A stretch of DNA of 64,000 nucleotides, taken from contig OX485807.1 of the NCBI GenBank assembly GCA_950295325.1, forward strand, positions 22,293,666 to 22,357,665, read 5' to 3'. The notes beneath the pieces were generated by a model. It did no database searches. It saw nothing but the letters and a program-made list of their open reading frames with translations, and was not told the DNA's origin. This stretch comes from Polytrichum commune. Its lineage: Eukaryota > Streptophyta > Polytrichopsida > Polytrichales > Polytrichaceae. Positions 22,275 to 33,340 of the stretch are shown here, piece after piece. The translations under genes and the position numbers were made by a program. The first letter of the stretch is position 1. Each line of letters opens with the position of its first letter.

Positions 22275-23959
22275 ATGAGGAAAAACTTCATAATATTTGA
22301 CCTCAATGGCGTGCTTTGTCAATCCACACATATCTCCAATAGTGCGTCCAAGGGTCCCTACCGTACTCCACAAGACATGGATTACGGCGGGCGCTTCGAT
22401 ACACTAATTAACAAGAAGGTTGTGCGCGTCCGGCCCGGCTTGAGGTGCTTCCTTCGTGAGGTCCTCGGCTTGGCCCATGTCATCATCTGGAGCTCCATGC
22501 TGATGGACAACACGAAGGCCGTCGTCAGTTTCCTTTTCCGAGAACTCGCAATGCCGTGCTTGCTTCTCGGTCAAGAACACTGCGATGACCTTTATGACCG
22601 TAGCGGCAACATTGTACCCAAGGTCGGAGGAGGCCGCGGACCTCAATTCCTTAAGGTGCTGAGGAAGAACCTCTGGGTGGGCGTCCCAATGTTGGAGGGG
22701 GTCCCCCAAGGTTATTGGCCCACTCCGGAGAACACGCTCCTCATTGACGACAGCCCGGCGAAGAGCGTTCTCAACCCCCCGGGCAACTGCATTTTCCCGA
22801 ACCCTTGGGAGGGCGATAGAAACGACAACTTCCTAGAGTTAGAATTAGGACCCTACATTATAAGGCTTGCCCATCACTCCGGAAGTGTCCCGGATTTTGT
22901 CCTCTCAAATCGTATTGGCAATAGACCTCTAGGCCCAAGAGATACAGAATTTAGGAGGTTGTACGGCTTTGCTGAACTCAATAAATTGGTATGAGAACTT
23001 TGATACTTTTTGGCTCCGTACTTGGACTCTCCATGTTTATATCTAACATTTCTCTCCTTATTTTGTAAATGTATTTTTGTGCCTTAGTTGCCTCACCAAG
23101 CATCCCAAAGTCTCGGACATGGCATGTCTACATCTCAGCCGGGCCCCAGCTCCCCTTCCATTGGTGTGACCGACGTTTCAATGCCTTCACTATTTCAATT
23201 TTCGGCCGTCGATGCCGCCTCTGCCGTGGATTACTCCAAAGACTCGGGGTTCGAAGACGGAGTTGTCGATAGCCCTCCTCCAAAGGTTGCAAAGCTCAAT
23301 TACGCTCTACCCCCATCCCCATCTCCCCTCCGCAATGAGAAGCACGTTCGAAACCCACGGTCGACCAGGCGTCTTTGCATGGATGAACCCCACATTGATG
23401 TCCCGGCCTTTACGAACGTCCCGGTTGTGCTTGTGTCTACTCCCCTCGATGTCCCTGAAGATCAAACCGCCGCCCCGAAGGCCAAGGTGCCCCACTATTG
23501 GCATTCTCAAGTTTTTCGTTCATGATGTCCGCATATTAATTTAGTGCATTTCAAATTCTTGGGTTTTTCGGACTTACATCCGTAACTTATACTAACCCAC
23601 GTCGTTATATATATTTATGGTCATTGTTTCAGACCCCAATATACATGGATGTGGGACGTGCATCCTCCACTCCGTCATTGGATAGGCGAACACTGAAGAC
23701 TGCGACTTGCGAGTCTGATCGTTGTTTGGCCCTACGAAAGAGTGCAAGACGTTCGGTTTCCCAAACACGTTCGTATTCCACTTATTCGGTAGGGGGTCGG
23801 CCAATATGGGAAAATGGCATATATTCGAGGGCTGGGAATGGGAATAAACAAGGTTACAGTCGCGGAGCCGAGATATTTAGAGCCATGGACGCCATGAAAG
23901 CAAAAGAAAAAGAAACGGCCGCAAAGGCTAATAATAGTATTTCAAAAACAAAAGAGTGA
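22275..23959 (+). CDS. FCP1/NIF-like HAD-fold protein, three exons
   Basis: Exons 22275-22988, 23088-23510 and 23633-23959 join in phase 0 (487 residues). The intron acceptors are TTAG and TTTCAG, with a CTAAC branch-like site at 23592. The fold is an FCP1/NLI-interacting-factor HAD domain: motif 1 FIIFDLNGVL (D9, N11), motif 2 VIIWSS, and motif 4 TLLIDDSPAKS (D158, D159). In active FCP1-type phosphatases motif 1 is DxDx(T/V); here the second Asp is Asn, so phosphatase activity may be lost. The C-terminal ~250 residues are Ser/Pro-rich with basic patches and look disordered. An ATG at 22241 opens MSPPRRKTKPYYEEK but is one base out of frame at an A5 run (22281-22285), suggesting a 1-bp loss at the start. 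Its role in the element is unknown. Confidence 0.72.
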
Positions 23960-24265
23960 CGCCTATTCATGGTCCAAATGTATAGGCTATATTAAAATAC
24001 ATATAGATGTGGATTTGTGTTTCTAGGGCTTTGGCCTAATAGTGGATATTCCACTTGCATTTTGTATTTTGACCCTCTTCAATGAATATGATATCCATTT
24101 CCTATATGCAAATGTTGTAATTGTCCCATTTCCCTATTTTTATATGTGTAATTACATGCATTTGAGTTTCATATTTGTTTCCATATTGGGAACATAGCAT
24201 ATTTGTAGTGTTTTCATTCCTATAAATGTGAAAGCCACGTCCTTAAATAGTCTCAAAATTAACAA
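23960..24265. other. Right subterminal region of the transposon
   Basis: AT-rich non-coding sequence with short inverted motifs such as GTGGATATTCCAC at about 24043. The last ~60 bp contain AAATAGTCTCAAAATTAAC, which echoes AAGTCTCAAAATAAA next to the left TIR in the same orientation. Confidence 0.45.
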
Positions 24266-24293
24266 AAAGTCTCCAAATAACGAATATAGTGTT
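24266..24293 (-). repeat. Right terminal inverted repeat of the large transposon
   Basis: Exact reverse complement of 7444-7471, followed by the ATTG target duplication at 24294-24297. Confidence 0.88.
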
Positions 24294-24297
24294 ATTG

Positions 24298-27163
24298 AAA
24301 GTTAGGCCGCAATAGACCCAAGCTATTCTGGCATGGGAGAGTTTATCAAGCCCCATCAATGCTACAATAGTTGTTGGGCATGACATGTGGGTCCAACTCT
24401 CGGGTTAAACCTAGCATCGTCCCGTTGCAGGGCCATGTATTGTTAACAAATGAACATGTTGTAAGCATGATAAACATGTTGGCTGACATCAATGCTTCAA
24501 TCTACCCCTCGCACACCTTGGACCTTGCCCTTGGACCCTACATGATAGTAGCAGACTTGGGGTACACTAGTAGAAAAAATAAGGTGTTTTCATGACACAA
24601 ATTGGGTTTGAGTTGGAACTTTCTACATCGATATATGGCAGTTTGGGACAAAACTTCCGGCACGTGTTGGAAATTCACTACCATTTGTGGTTTGGTAGCT
24701 AGTAACGAGGCTCAACAACTTGTATGAATTGTCATTGAGGTTCAGTGGCTAGTATGCAACTAACAAATGAGGTTTAGCAACTACTTGCAAGGTTGGGTAG
24801 CTATTAACTGATGTTTGGTAGCCCCTTAGTACACTATATATTGTATATATTGTCACTTACTAATTGGACTTACGCAATGCTAAAACTATTTACTGTATGT
24901 CTCTTTACTTTTTGTCAACAAAGGTCAAATTGGTTGTTTGGACATTAGAGAACATTAACATCTTCACTTGATAAAATTTTACATTGATGTGAAAAGCATT
25001 GTGTAACTCCAAATAGTAAGTGACATTAAATACAATATTCAATGTAGTTGACAAAGATATTAAAGTCCAATATTGTAGGCTATGTGTTGAATTGGTGAAT
25101 TATTGTTTTGTTAAGTACGTAATTGCAATCAATAAGATTGTCATGTCAACTTTAGAATAAAAGTTTACATGAAAAAGTTAGAAGAGGTTAAAGTAAGAAT
25201 TAATTAGTTTTTGAGTGATCACGTCGACCCTCTCTAAAGTGTTAATTGTTGAACTTAGAATGGTTTCTATGGTTCATGAGCACATAGTCCAATCTCGTCC
25301 TATCAATGTCTTATTGATGTTAAGTTTAAACCCCTAACCTCTCCACACATCAACTGTAACGTTTATATTTAAGTTAATGTGGAGGCCTAAAGTATATTTT
25401 TTGAATTACATATTTTCACATTTGGCTAATTATATCAAAATTCACATGATATAAAATCATCTCTTTCATAAAGTGCAAATTTCCACTCAATTTGAAAAGT
25501 GCACTTGAAGAATGAGATAATTTTACATAGGCCCGTCCTTCTTCACGCAATTGACTAAAATGAAAGTTTATAACTCAATTTTTTCTTATAGTGATCATCA
25601 ATGTTACAAATGACTATGCCTTATTTTCTCCTTGACATAGGATATTGTGCCCCATATCATTTGAAACCCACTTAAATCAAACTATCATAAATCGAAACTT
25701 GGTGATGACTCGTAGAAATTGTGCATACATAATTTAGACATTGAGAAGTTGAATACAAGCCTTAACTACAAAGGTTAACTACATTGATATGTGCAATTAG
25801 GTTGTCCCATGCTAATATCTCAACATTTTACCACTATTTGAATAATTCTACAATAGTGACAAGATACGACAACTACTAAATTTACAACAATTTCTACAAG
25901 GATTGCAAACAAAGTTACAAATTGTTGTAATGTTCTTACCAAGGATAATTTGCATGGGTGAAGAGACGTGGGAATAAAGTTGATGTGTTGCATTAATCCC
26001 GGGTAGGGCACTCGCGAAAATTTATTAAACCATGTGAGAAAGAATGTAGGGTATTTTTTATTCATTTGTGAGAAAATTTATACAATTCTTCGATATAATG
26101 AAGCACCTCTTCAATTACAAAGTTGTGTGTATAAAAAAATAAGGGTACCATATAATGCATCAATTTATCTAATTCTTTCAATCTAAAATAGGGTTGGGAA
26201 TATATAGTAGGTAGAGAAAAAAATATTGAGGCAGAGGTATACAATGCATTTTATGGTGGTCAATGGTTGAAAAACTATCCATTTTCAATCCAAATTCCCG
26301 AATGAAAAATTTGGATGACGAAGGTTTTGGATGACAAGAGTCCTATGATTCGTCATTCATGGGGTCAAATATAAAAATTATAAAGAACATAGGGTACTAG
26401 AAACTAGTTCACTTGCGACTTTATAAATACAAATAGGGTCATCTAAAATGACAAAATTTAGATTTATCTGTATTAATAGGGTGTTAAGAATTCCAATTTC
26501 TTAGATAAATAGCCCCATGATAAATACCCTTCCGTCGCATATGAGTTATTAAATACATGTATGAGTGCCCTACCTGGGGCGTTAATTAGACCGACTATAC
26601 TAAATTATTGTGCAAACACACGTCGATGTGATATCCTCTCTAGTTTCCACCTAGTTATTTCAACACAAATAATAGTAAGCTCTTAGACATTAGAATCAAG
26701 CAAGTTGGCTAGATAGTTGGCTAGGGCAATCACCCATAACAAGGAGGAGGGGGGGGGGGGGTCTAATTCCTCCTTTCCACTCCAACATTGCCACATAGGT
26801 GGCAACAAGGATCATCCAATAAGTGAGAGTTGGAAGGGTCAACTAATTTGGGGAGGCTGTCAAGTTAAAGCACTTACTATTTTTTGTTCATAATCATGAC
26901 GGGACATATTATATCATACAATTCATGATTTAATGACATGTCGGGAGGTTTGGAATAGGTTCCGGAGGAGAATTCTAACACGAACCCAAAGGGCCAAATG
27001 TACACCCTATTCGTGTCATTTCAACACCTTGTTTCTTCCTGTGAAGTGACTAAGATGACTACATTCCGACACTAAACTTGAAAACTCGAACCTCATTCAA
27101 CATAGTTGAAACTCGCCCCAACATGATCATAACGTAGTCATTTTGCAGTCATGTTGAGACCCA
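24298..27163. other. Repeat-derived AT-rich region, possible decayed CACTA-like element
   Basis: No gene is supported. At 24565 the sequence CACTAGTAGAAAAAATAAGG matches the typical end of plant CACTA elements. A partial inverted partner, CATTTTCTACTAC, lies at about 27162-27174. G13 occurs at 26749-26761. Around 24660-24830 there are loosely repeated GTTTGGTAGCTA-type units. Confidence 0.35.
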
Positions 27164-27167
27164 TTTT

Positions 27168-28043
27168 CTACTACACAAAACATGATATTTAGTGTTTGAT
27201 ACACTAAATACAAATGCATACACTAAATATCAATAACCCTATGAAAGTAAGTAACATTAAATGTAAACTCAACCACTAAATATCAACTATGGTAATATGT
27301 GGAAGTTACATGTTTAAATTTAGTGTTAGTAAGGATATGGAAAAAAAGAATATAATAAGGGAGGTGGCAGTAGGGAACGTAGTGGCACATTTATGTCTAA
27401 CACCAATTATCAAGGAATTGAAAATAAGTGTTGAGCATGGTAGGGTGGTAACAACACTCAATGTAATCAAACACTAATGCCCCCTCCCCACCTAGCTTTA
27501 GCGAAGCCTAAAAGTTGGTTCTAACAACACGCCCTCCACACCATCGACGTCATCTAGTGCCAGGCCTAGTTGGCAAATGATGTGGCGTGGTTTAAGAGTG
27601 GAGGTTTTAAGCCCCAAGCACCGACCCTCCCTCCCATCGGTACCTAGACATGAGGCAAGAATATATACCTAGGACCTTTAAAAGTGTCGCCTCCCGCCCT
27701 TGTGATTGGTTGCTTTTTAGTCTTCGCTATGATGGGGGCACGAGGAGCTCCATTAACAAAAACCAATGGTAAGATAAATGAGTAGTAAGGCATTTGGGGA
27801 TGGGACAAAAACTATCCAACATGTCATGCCTTGGTAAATCAAACCATGAACATGTGTGAAAGCTACGTAACTAAAACCTACTCAAAAATCTCCAAAGCAA
27901 GTTCTTGAAGGTGCATTGAAATAGCCGGATGCCTCCCCTATAACTGCAGGAGCTTTACCCATCCCAGGTTTTAAGAAAAACTTTGGTTATTTAGTAAAGC
28001 CAAGTGGGAGGGGGCATAATAAATATCATATTTTGTGTAGTAG
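27168..28043. mobile_element. MITE with TIR CTACTACACAAAA, split by a nested insertion
   Basis: The left end (27168 on: CTACTACACAAAACATGATATTTAGTGTTTGAT) is mirrored by ATCAAACACTAA up to 27478 plus AAATATCATATTTTGTGTAGTAG at 28021-28043. Removing the nested element at 27479-28016 restores one continuous inverted repeat. A partial inverted copy of its body is at 63725-64000 and a fragment at 15105-15180. Confidence 0.75.
27479..28016. mobile_element. PIF/Harbinger-like MITE, 538 bp, TSD TAA
   Basis: Ends TGCCCCCTCCCCACCTAGCTTTA and, inverted, TAAAGCCAAGTGGGAGGGGGCA form the TIR. TAA at 27476-27478 and 28017-28019 is the 3-bp target duplication expected for PIF/Harbinger-type elements. A second copy is at 28969-30240. 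Confidence 0.75.
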
Positions 28044-28968
28044 CAATGAGGACGTGTTTTCAGCCGCACACGATAAAACATCCTATTGAAAAATTGAAGA
28101 TAAGGTTGAAGATAAGGTTCAGATAAGCCATGGCCAGGAGGGAAGTTTTGGGGCTTTTATTATAGTCGGTCAAGGTCCGAGTGATTCTCAATCCAACCAG
28201 TTATTACATGTTGACATCTCCCGGGTTTCCTTTATGAAAGTGGGGTATATTCTTCTATAGATTCTTCTGAAATGACCGGTGATTCATTCTCCTGAAGTCT
28301 CCAACTTCCACCGGTTATTTCTCACACTGATCAACCGGTTATTTCATCTGTCACTAGCTAGCCGCCGGTGGTTGTTCCCGAGCAGTGCCGGGAGCTTTGT
28401 TGAACCTTCACATGGTCATTGGTGATGGTGGTGATGGTGGTGATGAATCATGAGGAGTAGTAGTGTTGCATTGTTTTTTATTCTAGACGTTGGAGGCGGT
28501 AGTATAGGATACATTTTTACTGTTTTCTTTTGTTCTTTTTTGGATTGAAAATCATCGAAGACATCAGTTTGTGAGGTCTTTTATGGCACATCATTGTCAA
28601 GAATACTCCCCTTTTTCAAGTTTAGTTACTCGAGCTCTTCAATCTCCGCCCAAGTATTGATCCAAGACTGCGCCTCGATTGTCCCCGATGAGAAAAAATC
28701 CGTCTTGTTTAAAATCGTCATCAACGCCACCTTCATCATTCTCCATCTCTTGGCACACTACCGTTGAGTTTGAATGTACTAATGCTATATGGTAATCTGG
28801 AACAATTGGCAAAGTTGTGTGTATCTATATTCGCCCTACTGACCTAGATTGATTATAGTAGTGAATTTATTATACAAAAACATTAAAAAATGCCTCAAAT
28901 TTTGCTAAGTATTTTCAAAATAAAATAAAAATAAATGCACCACTAATCATGAGCATGTGTGAAGCTAA
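28044..28968. other. Spacer, no gene seen
   Basis: It contains a (GGTGAT)n-type microsatellite at about 28420-28447 and otherwise unassigned sequence. Confidence 0.4.
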
Positions 28969-30240
28969 TGCCCCCTTCCCACCTAACTTTAGCAAAACCT
29001 CACTTAGCCTAAAAGTTTGTTTAAAAACATGGCTTCCACACCATCATTGCTATCTGATACCAAGCCTAGTTGGCAACCAACGTTGGCATGGTTCTAAAAC
29101 ATAGGTTCTAAAACATAGGTTCTAAGCCTCAAGCACCAACTCTCCCATGAGTACTTAAAGATGAGGCAAGAATGTAGGACCTTCAAAAGTGTCGCATGCA
29201 ACCCTTGTGATTGGTTGCGTTTAGTTTTAGCTATGAGGGCGCAAGGATCTAACAAAAAACGGTGGTACGGTAGATGAGTGGTTAGGCATTTGGCCTTGCT
29301 TGAAACAATATCCAGCATGTCGGTGCTTGGTAGATAGAACAATGAACTTGTGTGAAACATACTTAGCTAGCTAGAACCTACTTGAAATTCTCCAGAGCAA
29401 GTTCTTCCCTGGGGGTGGATTCCTCATTGGAAACCTACCTAAGGTGTGTGAGTTGCTATGAAATCAACCCCCTATATACGAGAAGCTTATAGAGAGACAA
29501 ACGCATATGTACTAATGGCAAGCTAGAAAATGGACTCATGTATTTATATTAAGCTTTCCAATGTAATGTAATAACTGCCTCCACTACATATACAAAATAT
29601 AGATTTAAAATAAAATAAGAATTTATTACATATAGAACTTACTGACACTTTCCAATAACATAGTCATTGAACATTTTTTCATCCATAGCATGTAAGTCAA
29701 CAATTGCATCAAACAACACAAAGACAAGAGCACAATAATTTAGCCACAATCCAAAGAGAGAAAAATAAGGGAGCCCATGAGTGCTCCAAGAGCCTCCAAT
29801 TTGTAAAAACTTAGAACCCAAATGCAAACCCCAACAAGAATGGACAAGGTAATCATTAAGGACTATTATCATATGACAACAATGGGTGACAAAACGTGAA
29901 TTGGATGAAACTAACTCATCTATTGTCAATTTTTTCTCTAAGCCCTAGAGCCCCCTTTTGTACATTTACCTTTACTTCAACATTCTTAATAACATGTTTG
30001 AATGTACACACTAGAGAAAAACAATACCTCTCCTTTTTGTATATTGTGTACTTGAATGCCTCAAATAATACCCCTTCTTACACTCACGTTAAATCATACG
30101 TGGTATGAAGAGTCCACCCCCTAGAAGTTCTTATAACTGCACCGGGATAGCCAGGGTGCCTCCGCCATAACCGAGAGAGCTTTACCTGGTTTTTAAAAAA
30201 AACTTTGATTAATTGGTAAAGTAAAGTGTGAAAAGGGGCA
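28969..30240. mobile_element. Second PIF/Harbinger-like copy, split by a hAT-like element
   Basis: Starts TGCCCCCTTCCCACCTAACTTTA and ends TAAAGTGTGAAAAGGGGCA. Its body aligns with 27479-28016, for example at GTGATTGGTTGC and GAGCTTTACC. The flanks are TAA on the left and CAA on the right, a slightly decayed duplication. Confidence 0.7.
29407..30124. mobile_element. hAT-like non-autonomous element, 718 bp, TSD AAGTTCTT
   Basis: An 8-bp direct duplication, AAGTTCTT, flanks it at 29399-29406 and 30125-30132. The ends share GGGGGTGGA(T/C)TC(C/T)TCAT in inverted orientation. 8-bp duplications are typical of hAT elements. It sits inside the PIF/Harbinger-like copy. A related inverted copy is at 36855-37390. 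Confidence 0.75.
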
Positions 30241-32635
30241 CAAGATTTAAAACGCTAAGAATTTGCCTCAACCAATTAGACGGACTGAGACTGTTTTGTC
30301 TCATATGTATCAATGGATGTGTAAAACGACTACACTAAATACTGCATTTAGCATCACCAATTCTATTTGTCTCGCTCAATACTAATCGTAAACTACATGT
30401 GGAGTGTCACCAACACTAAATGTGAACCCAACATTATTTGTCATTCCTTGTAGAAACATTTGGGTGTTTTCGACTTACAATATTGCAATTACTATCACTT
30501 ACTAAGTGGTTTTTCATCCAAATTTCGATCATACATGACAATATCCCATCACATAAATGTTAAGGTGCAGAACATACCAAACTTTATTTGAATAAATGAC
30601 ATTTGGATGAACTAAAAGTAAGTTGAGATGACAATATTTGTAAACTCATTCATAAGAAGTGTCATTAGAAAAGTTACCATAATGACATAAAACACCATAT
30701 GACACTGATGACAATATTTAGCGTACTTCTTGAATGTAGAAGTATCCACCAAACACAATAGAAAGGGGCTAGGGATTCGTGGTGTCTACATAAACTCATC
30801 CATTGCGTAGGGGAAAACATAATGAATCATATCATAGCATGTAAATGACTATTTAAGACGATTTGACCGCAAAAGTAGCATCAAAGATCCCAAATTAGTA
30901 TAGCGGAGTTTAGTTAAAATGTATTGGCCCTCAACCTTATAGGAGAGTTGGTTTTACTAGAGCCCCATAATCCATGATGGACGAGTTCACATGAATGCCA
31001 TGAATCCCAAGCCATGAAATGGTAGGTGGTTGGGCTTGGGTTTCAGCAACGTCTACGTAATCTCATCTTAAAGCCCAAGGCAATGGACTTTCATCTTTGT
31101 ATAACGGAGTCTATATATACATGGTTCTAAGATTATCGCTTGGTGTAAGATGGCCCATTATCTAAGAGCTCTTATTTTATCATGACAAAAATCCGCATTA
31201 ATAAATTGTTGATTTTGTATCTATATATTTAGTTGCCACACCTAACATGCCTCAAGTCTTTATTGCAGTCATGAACACTTTTGGCCCCACTCACCTACAC
31301 AAGGAACTTCATAGAGGGCCTCTCTTTTGTCTATCAGCTTGAGGCTCTTGGTGGTCGTGGCTCTCGACTTGTAGAGAATGTGCTTTTGTAACTCTCAATT
31401 TATGTGACAATTGTTTGTGGCTATTGGATTATGCTTTGAAGGGTTTTGGTTTGTGTTCTTAGTAGTTGTGATCCTTCATTTGTACTCTCGGAGCTTTTGC
31501 AATTAGTTTTAGCACCTTAGTAATCTCTCTTAATCTATTAGCTTAGAACCATTCTTGAATCTCTCATAGTCTCCTCAAGAGAGATCATTATCGGATCTTT
31601 CTCGATCTTTCATCTCTCTCAGACCTCTCTTAAATTTTAAATCTCATTTTTAGTGTCTCCATTTTGAGTTGTTATCGGATCTCTCTTAGTTTTTTATCCC
31701 TCTCTTTTGGACCACTTTTAAGCATTATATCTCATTCTTAGTTTCTTCACTTTAAATTATTTATTGGATCTCTCTTAGTTTCTTTGCTTTGAAGCATTGT
31801 TGGACCTCTCATAGTCTTCTAGCTTTGAATCATTATTGGATCCCTCTTATTTTTTATATTCTTTTGGATCTCTTTAAAACATTATATCTCATTCTTAGTT
31901 CTTCATTTTGCATCATTTACTAGATTTCTCTTAATCTCCTTACTTTAAAGCATTATTGAATCTCTCTTAGTTTTCTAATTTTGATTCACTTATTCTATCA
32001 ACATTCTCTTTGCTATCATTTAATCACAAACATCTTCTTTGATCTTCAACCCCTCTAAGTCTCTAATATCTCATAGTATTTTTCATATATATCTTTGCAT
32101 ATACCATGACATGATACATTCTACAGCTTTAATCATTGCAATTACATCTTGAACTAAATAAATAAACATAAACATAAAAACAATCTCGCCCGATACCCTA
32201 ACATTGAACTACTCAACTTTAATCATTGAACTTTGTGAGGCCAAACCACCCACCCTTAAGCGTCCTAGTCCGGGTGAGGGAATGGGTATCACATTCATGT
32301 TTCCACAACTCCATTTGACCAAACTAGTGAGAACCCATGACATTTCCCATCAATAATTGCACACCAATCCATTCCACGATAATCTTACAAGCGTTAATAA
32401 ACGCTCTTCTCCATCATCACAATCATAAAGTACTCCTAGCTTGCTAATGAACTAATCATCTAAACTAATATGAAATACTAACCTAGGTAACTAACTCTTC
32501 CGAGTCTAATGAAGCACCATGGGATCCCCCCTTCATATTATCACGGTACTCCCCTAGTCATCTACCCAAGTCACTCAAGGCCGAGCATAAAAGTAAGCCC
32601 CGTGCCTCAACTACCGTAGCTAGGACCTCCAACTG
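30241..32635. other. Repeat-derived region with a degenerate ~60-bp tandem tract
   Basis: No gene is supported. From about 31530 to 32000 units such as GGATCTCTCTTAGTTTTCTAG...TTTGAATCATTATT recur in degenerate tandem form. Confidence 0.45.
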
Positions 32636-33340
32636 TAAACCCAGCCGCCTTGGTAGTAAACCCAGCAGCCTCGTTAGCAGACCCGGCAGACTCAACTGAA
32701 GCCCAGTGCCTCGGCTGTAAGCCCATCACCCTCAATATTAAGCCCCCAGCCTCAACTGTAGCCCAACAGCCTCGTTAGCAAAGCCAGCAACCTCAATATT
32801 AAGCCAGAGCCTCGATAGTAAACCCATCAACCTCGTTAGCAAAGCCATCAACCTCAAGAGTAAGCCCCCAGCCTCGGCTGTAAGTCCAGCAGCCTCAACT
32901 GTAGCCCAATGCCTTGACTGTAAGCCCAACAACCTCAATATTAAGCCAGAGCCTCGGCTGTAACCCAGAAGACTCAATTGTGGCCCAACAGCCTCGATAG
33001 CAAACCCAACAACCTCGTTAGCAAAGCCAGCAACCTCAATATTAAGCCAGAGCCTCGATAGTAAACCCAACAGCCTCGTTAGCAAAGCCAACAACCTCAA
33101 TATTAAGCCAAAGCCTCGGCTATAAGTCCAACAGCCTCAACTGTAGCCCAGTGCCTTGACTGTAAGCCCAACAACCTCAATATTAAGCCAGAGCCTCAGC
33201 TGTAACCCAACATACTCAACTGTGGCCCAGCAGCCTCAATAGTAAGCCCCCAACCTCAGCTGTAAGTCCAGCAGCCTCAACATTAAGCCAGAGCCTCAGC
33301 TGTAACCCAGCAGACTCAACTGTCACCCAGCCGCCTCACA
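32636..33340. repeat. Minisatellite, 20-24 bp unit
   Basis: About 30 variant units of AAGCCCAGCAGCCTCAACTGT and AAAGCCAGCAACCTCGTTAGC stand in tandem, with higher-order repetition of groups of units. An open minus-strand frame (32738-33100) through it gives only repeated Leu/Ala/Gly-rich peptide and is not counted as a gene. Confidence 0.85.

Larger units (their letters stand above)
7444..24293. mobile_element. 16.85-kb DNA transposon with TIRs and 4-bp target duplication
   Basis: The left end at 7444-7471 (starting AACACTATATTCG, ending GGAGACTTT) is repeated exactly, inverted, at 24293-24266: 28 identical bases. The ends are flanked by ATTG at 7440-7443 and at 24294-24297, a direct 4-bp target duplication. 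Inside are three multi-exon genes transcribed outward from a gene-free centre (about 11.2-17.4 kb). On the left is a DUF7869 transposase-like gene (minus). On the right are a ParB/methylase-like gene and an FCP1-like gene (plus). About 27 related palindromes lie only within these limits. A 1.7-kb TIR element is nested at 14019-15694. The TIRs contain CACTA, but a 3-bp CACTA-type duplication does not fit (GAA against TTA), so I do not assign it to CACTA. Confidence 0.85.

Noticed and set aside
7446-24291. CACTA superfamily assignment from CACTA...TAGTG in the TIRs
   Set aside because: The 3-bp flanks do not match under that reading, whereas the ends two bases further out are flanked by identical ATTG; the transposase-like gene is also not a TNP2-type protein.
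32738-33100. Leu-rich minus-strand open frame
   Set aside because: Product of the minisatellite; periodic with the repeat units.
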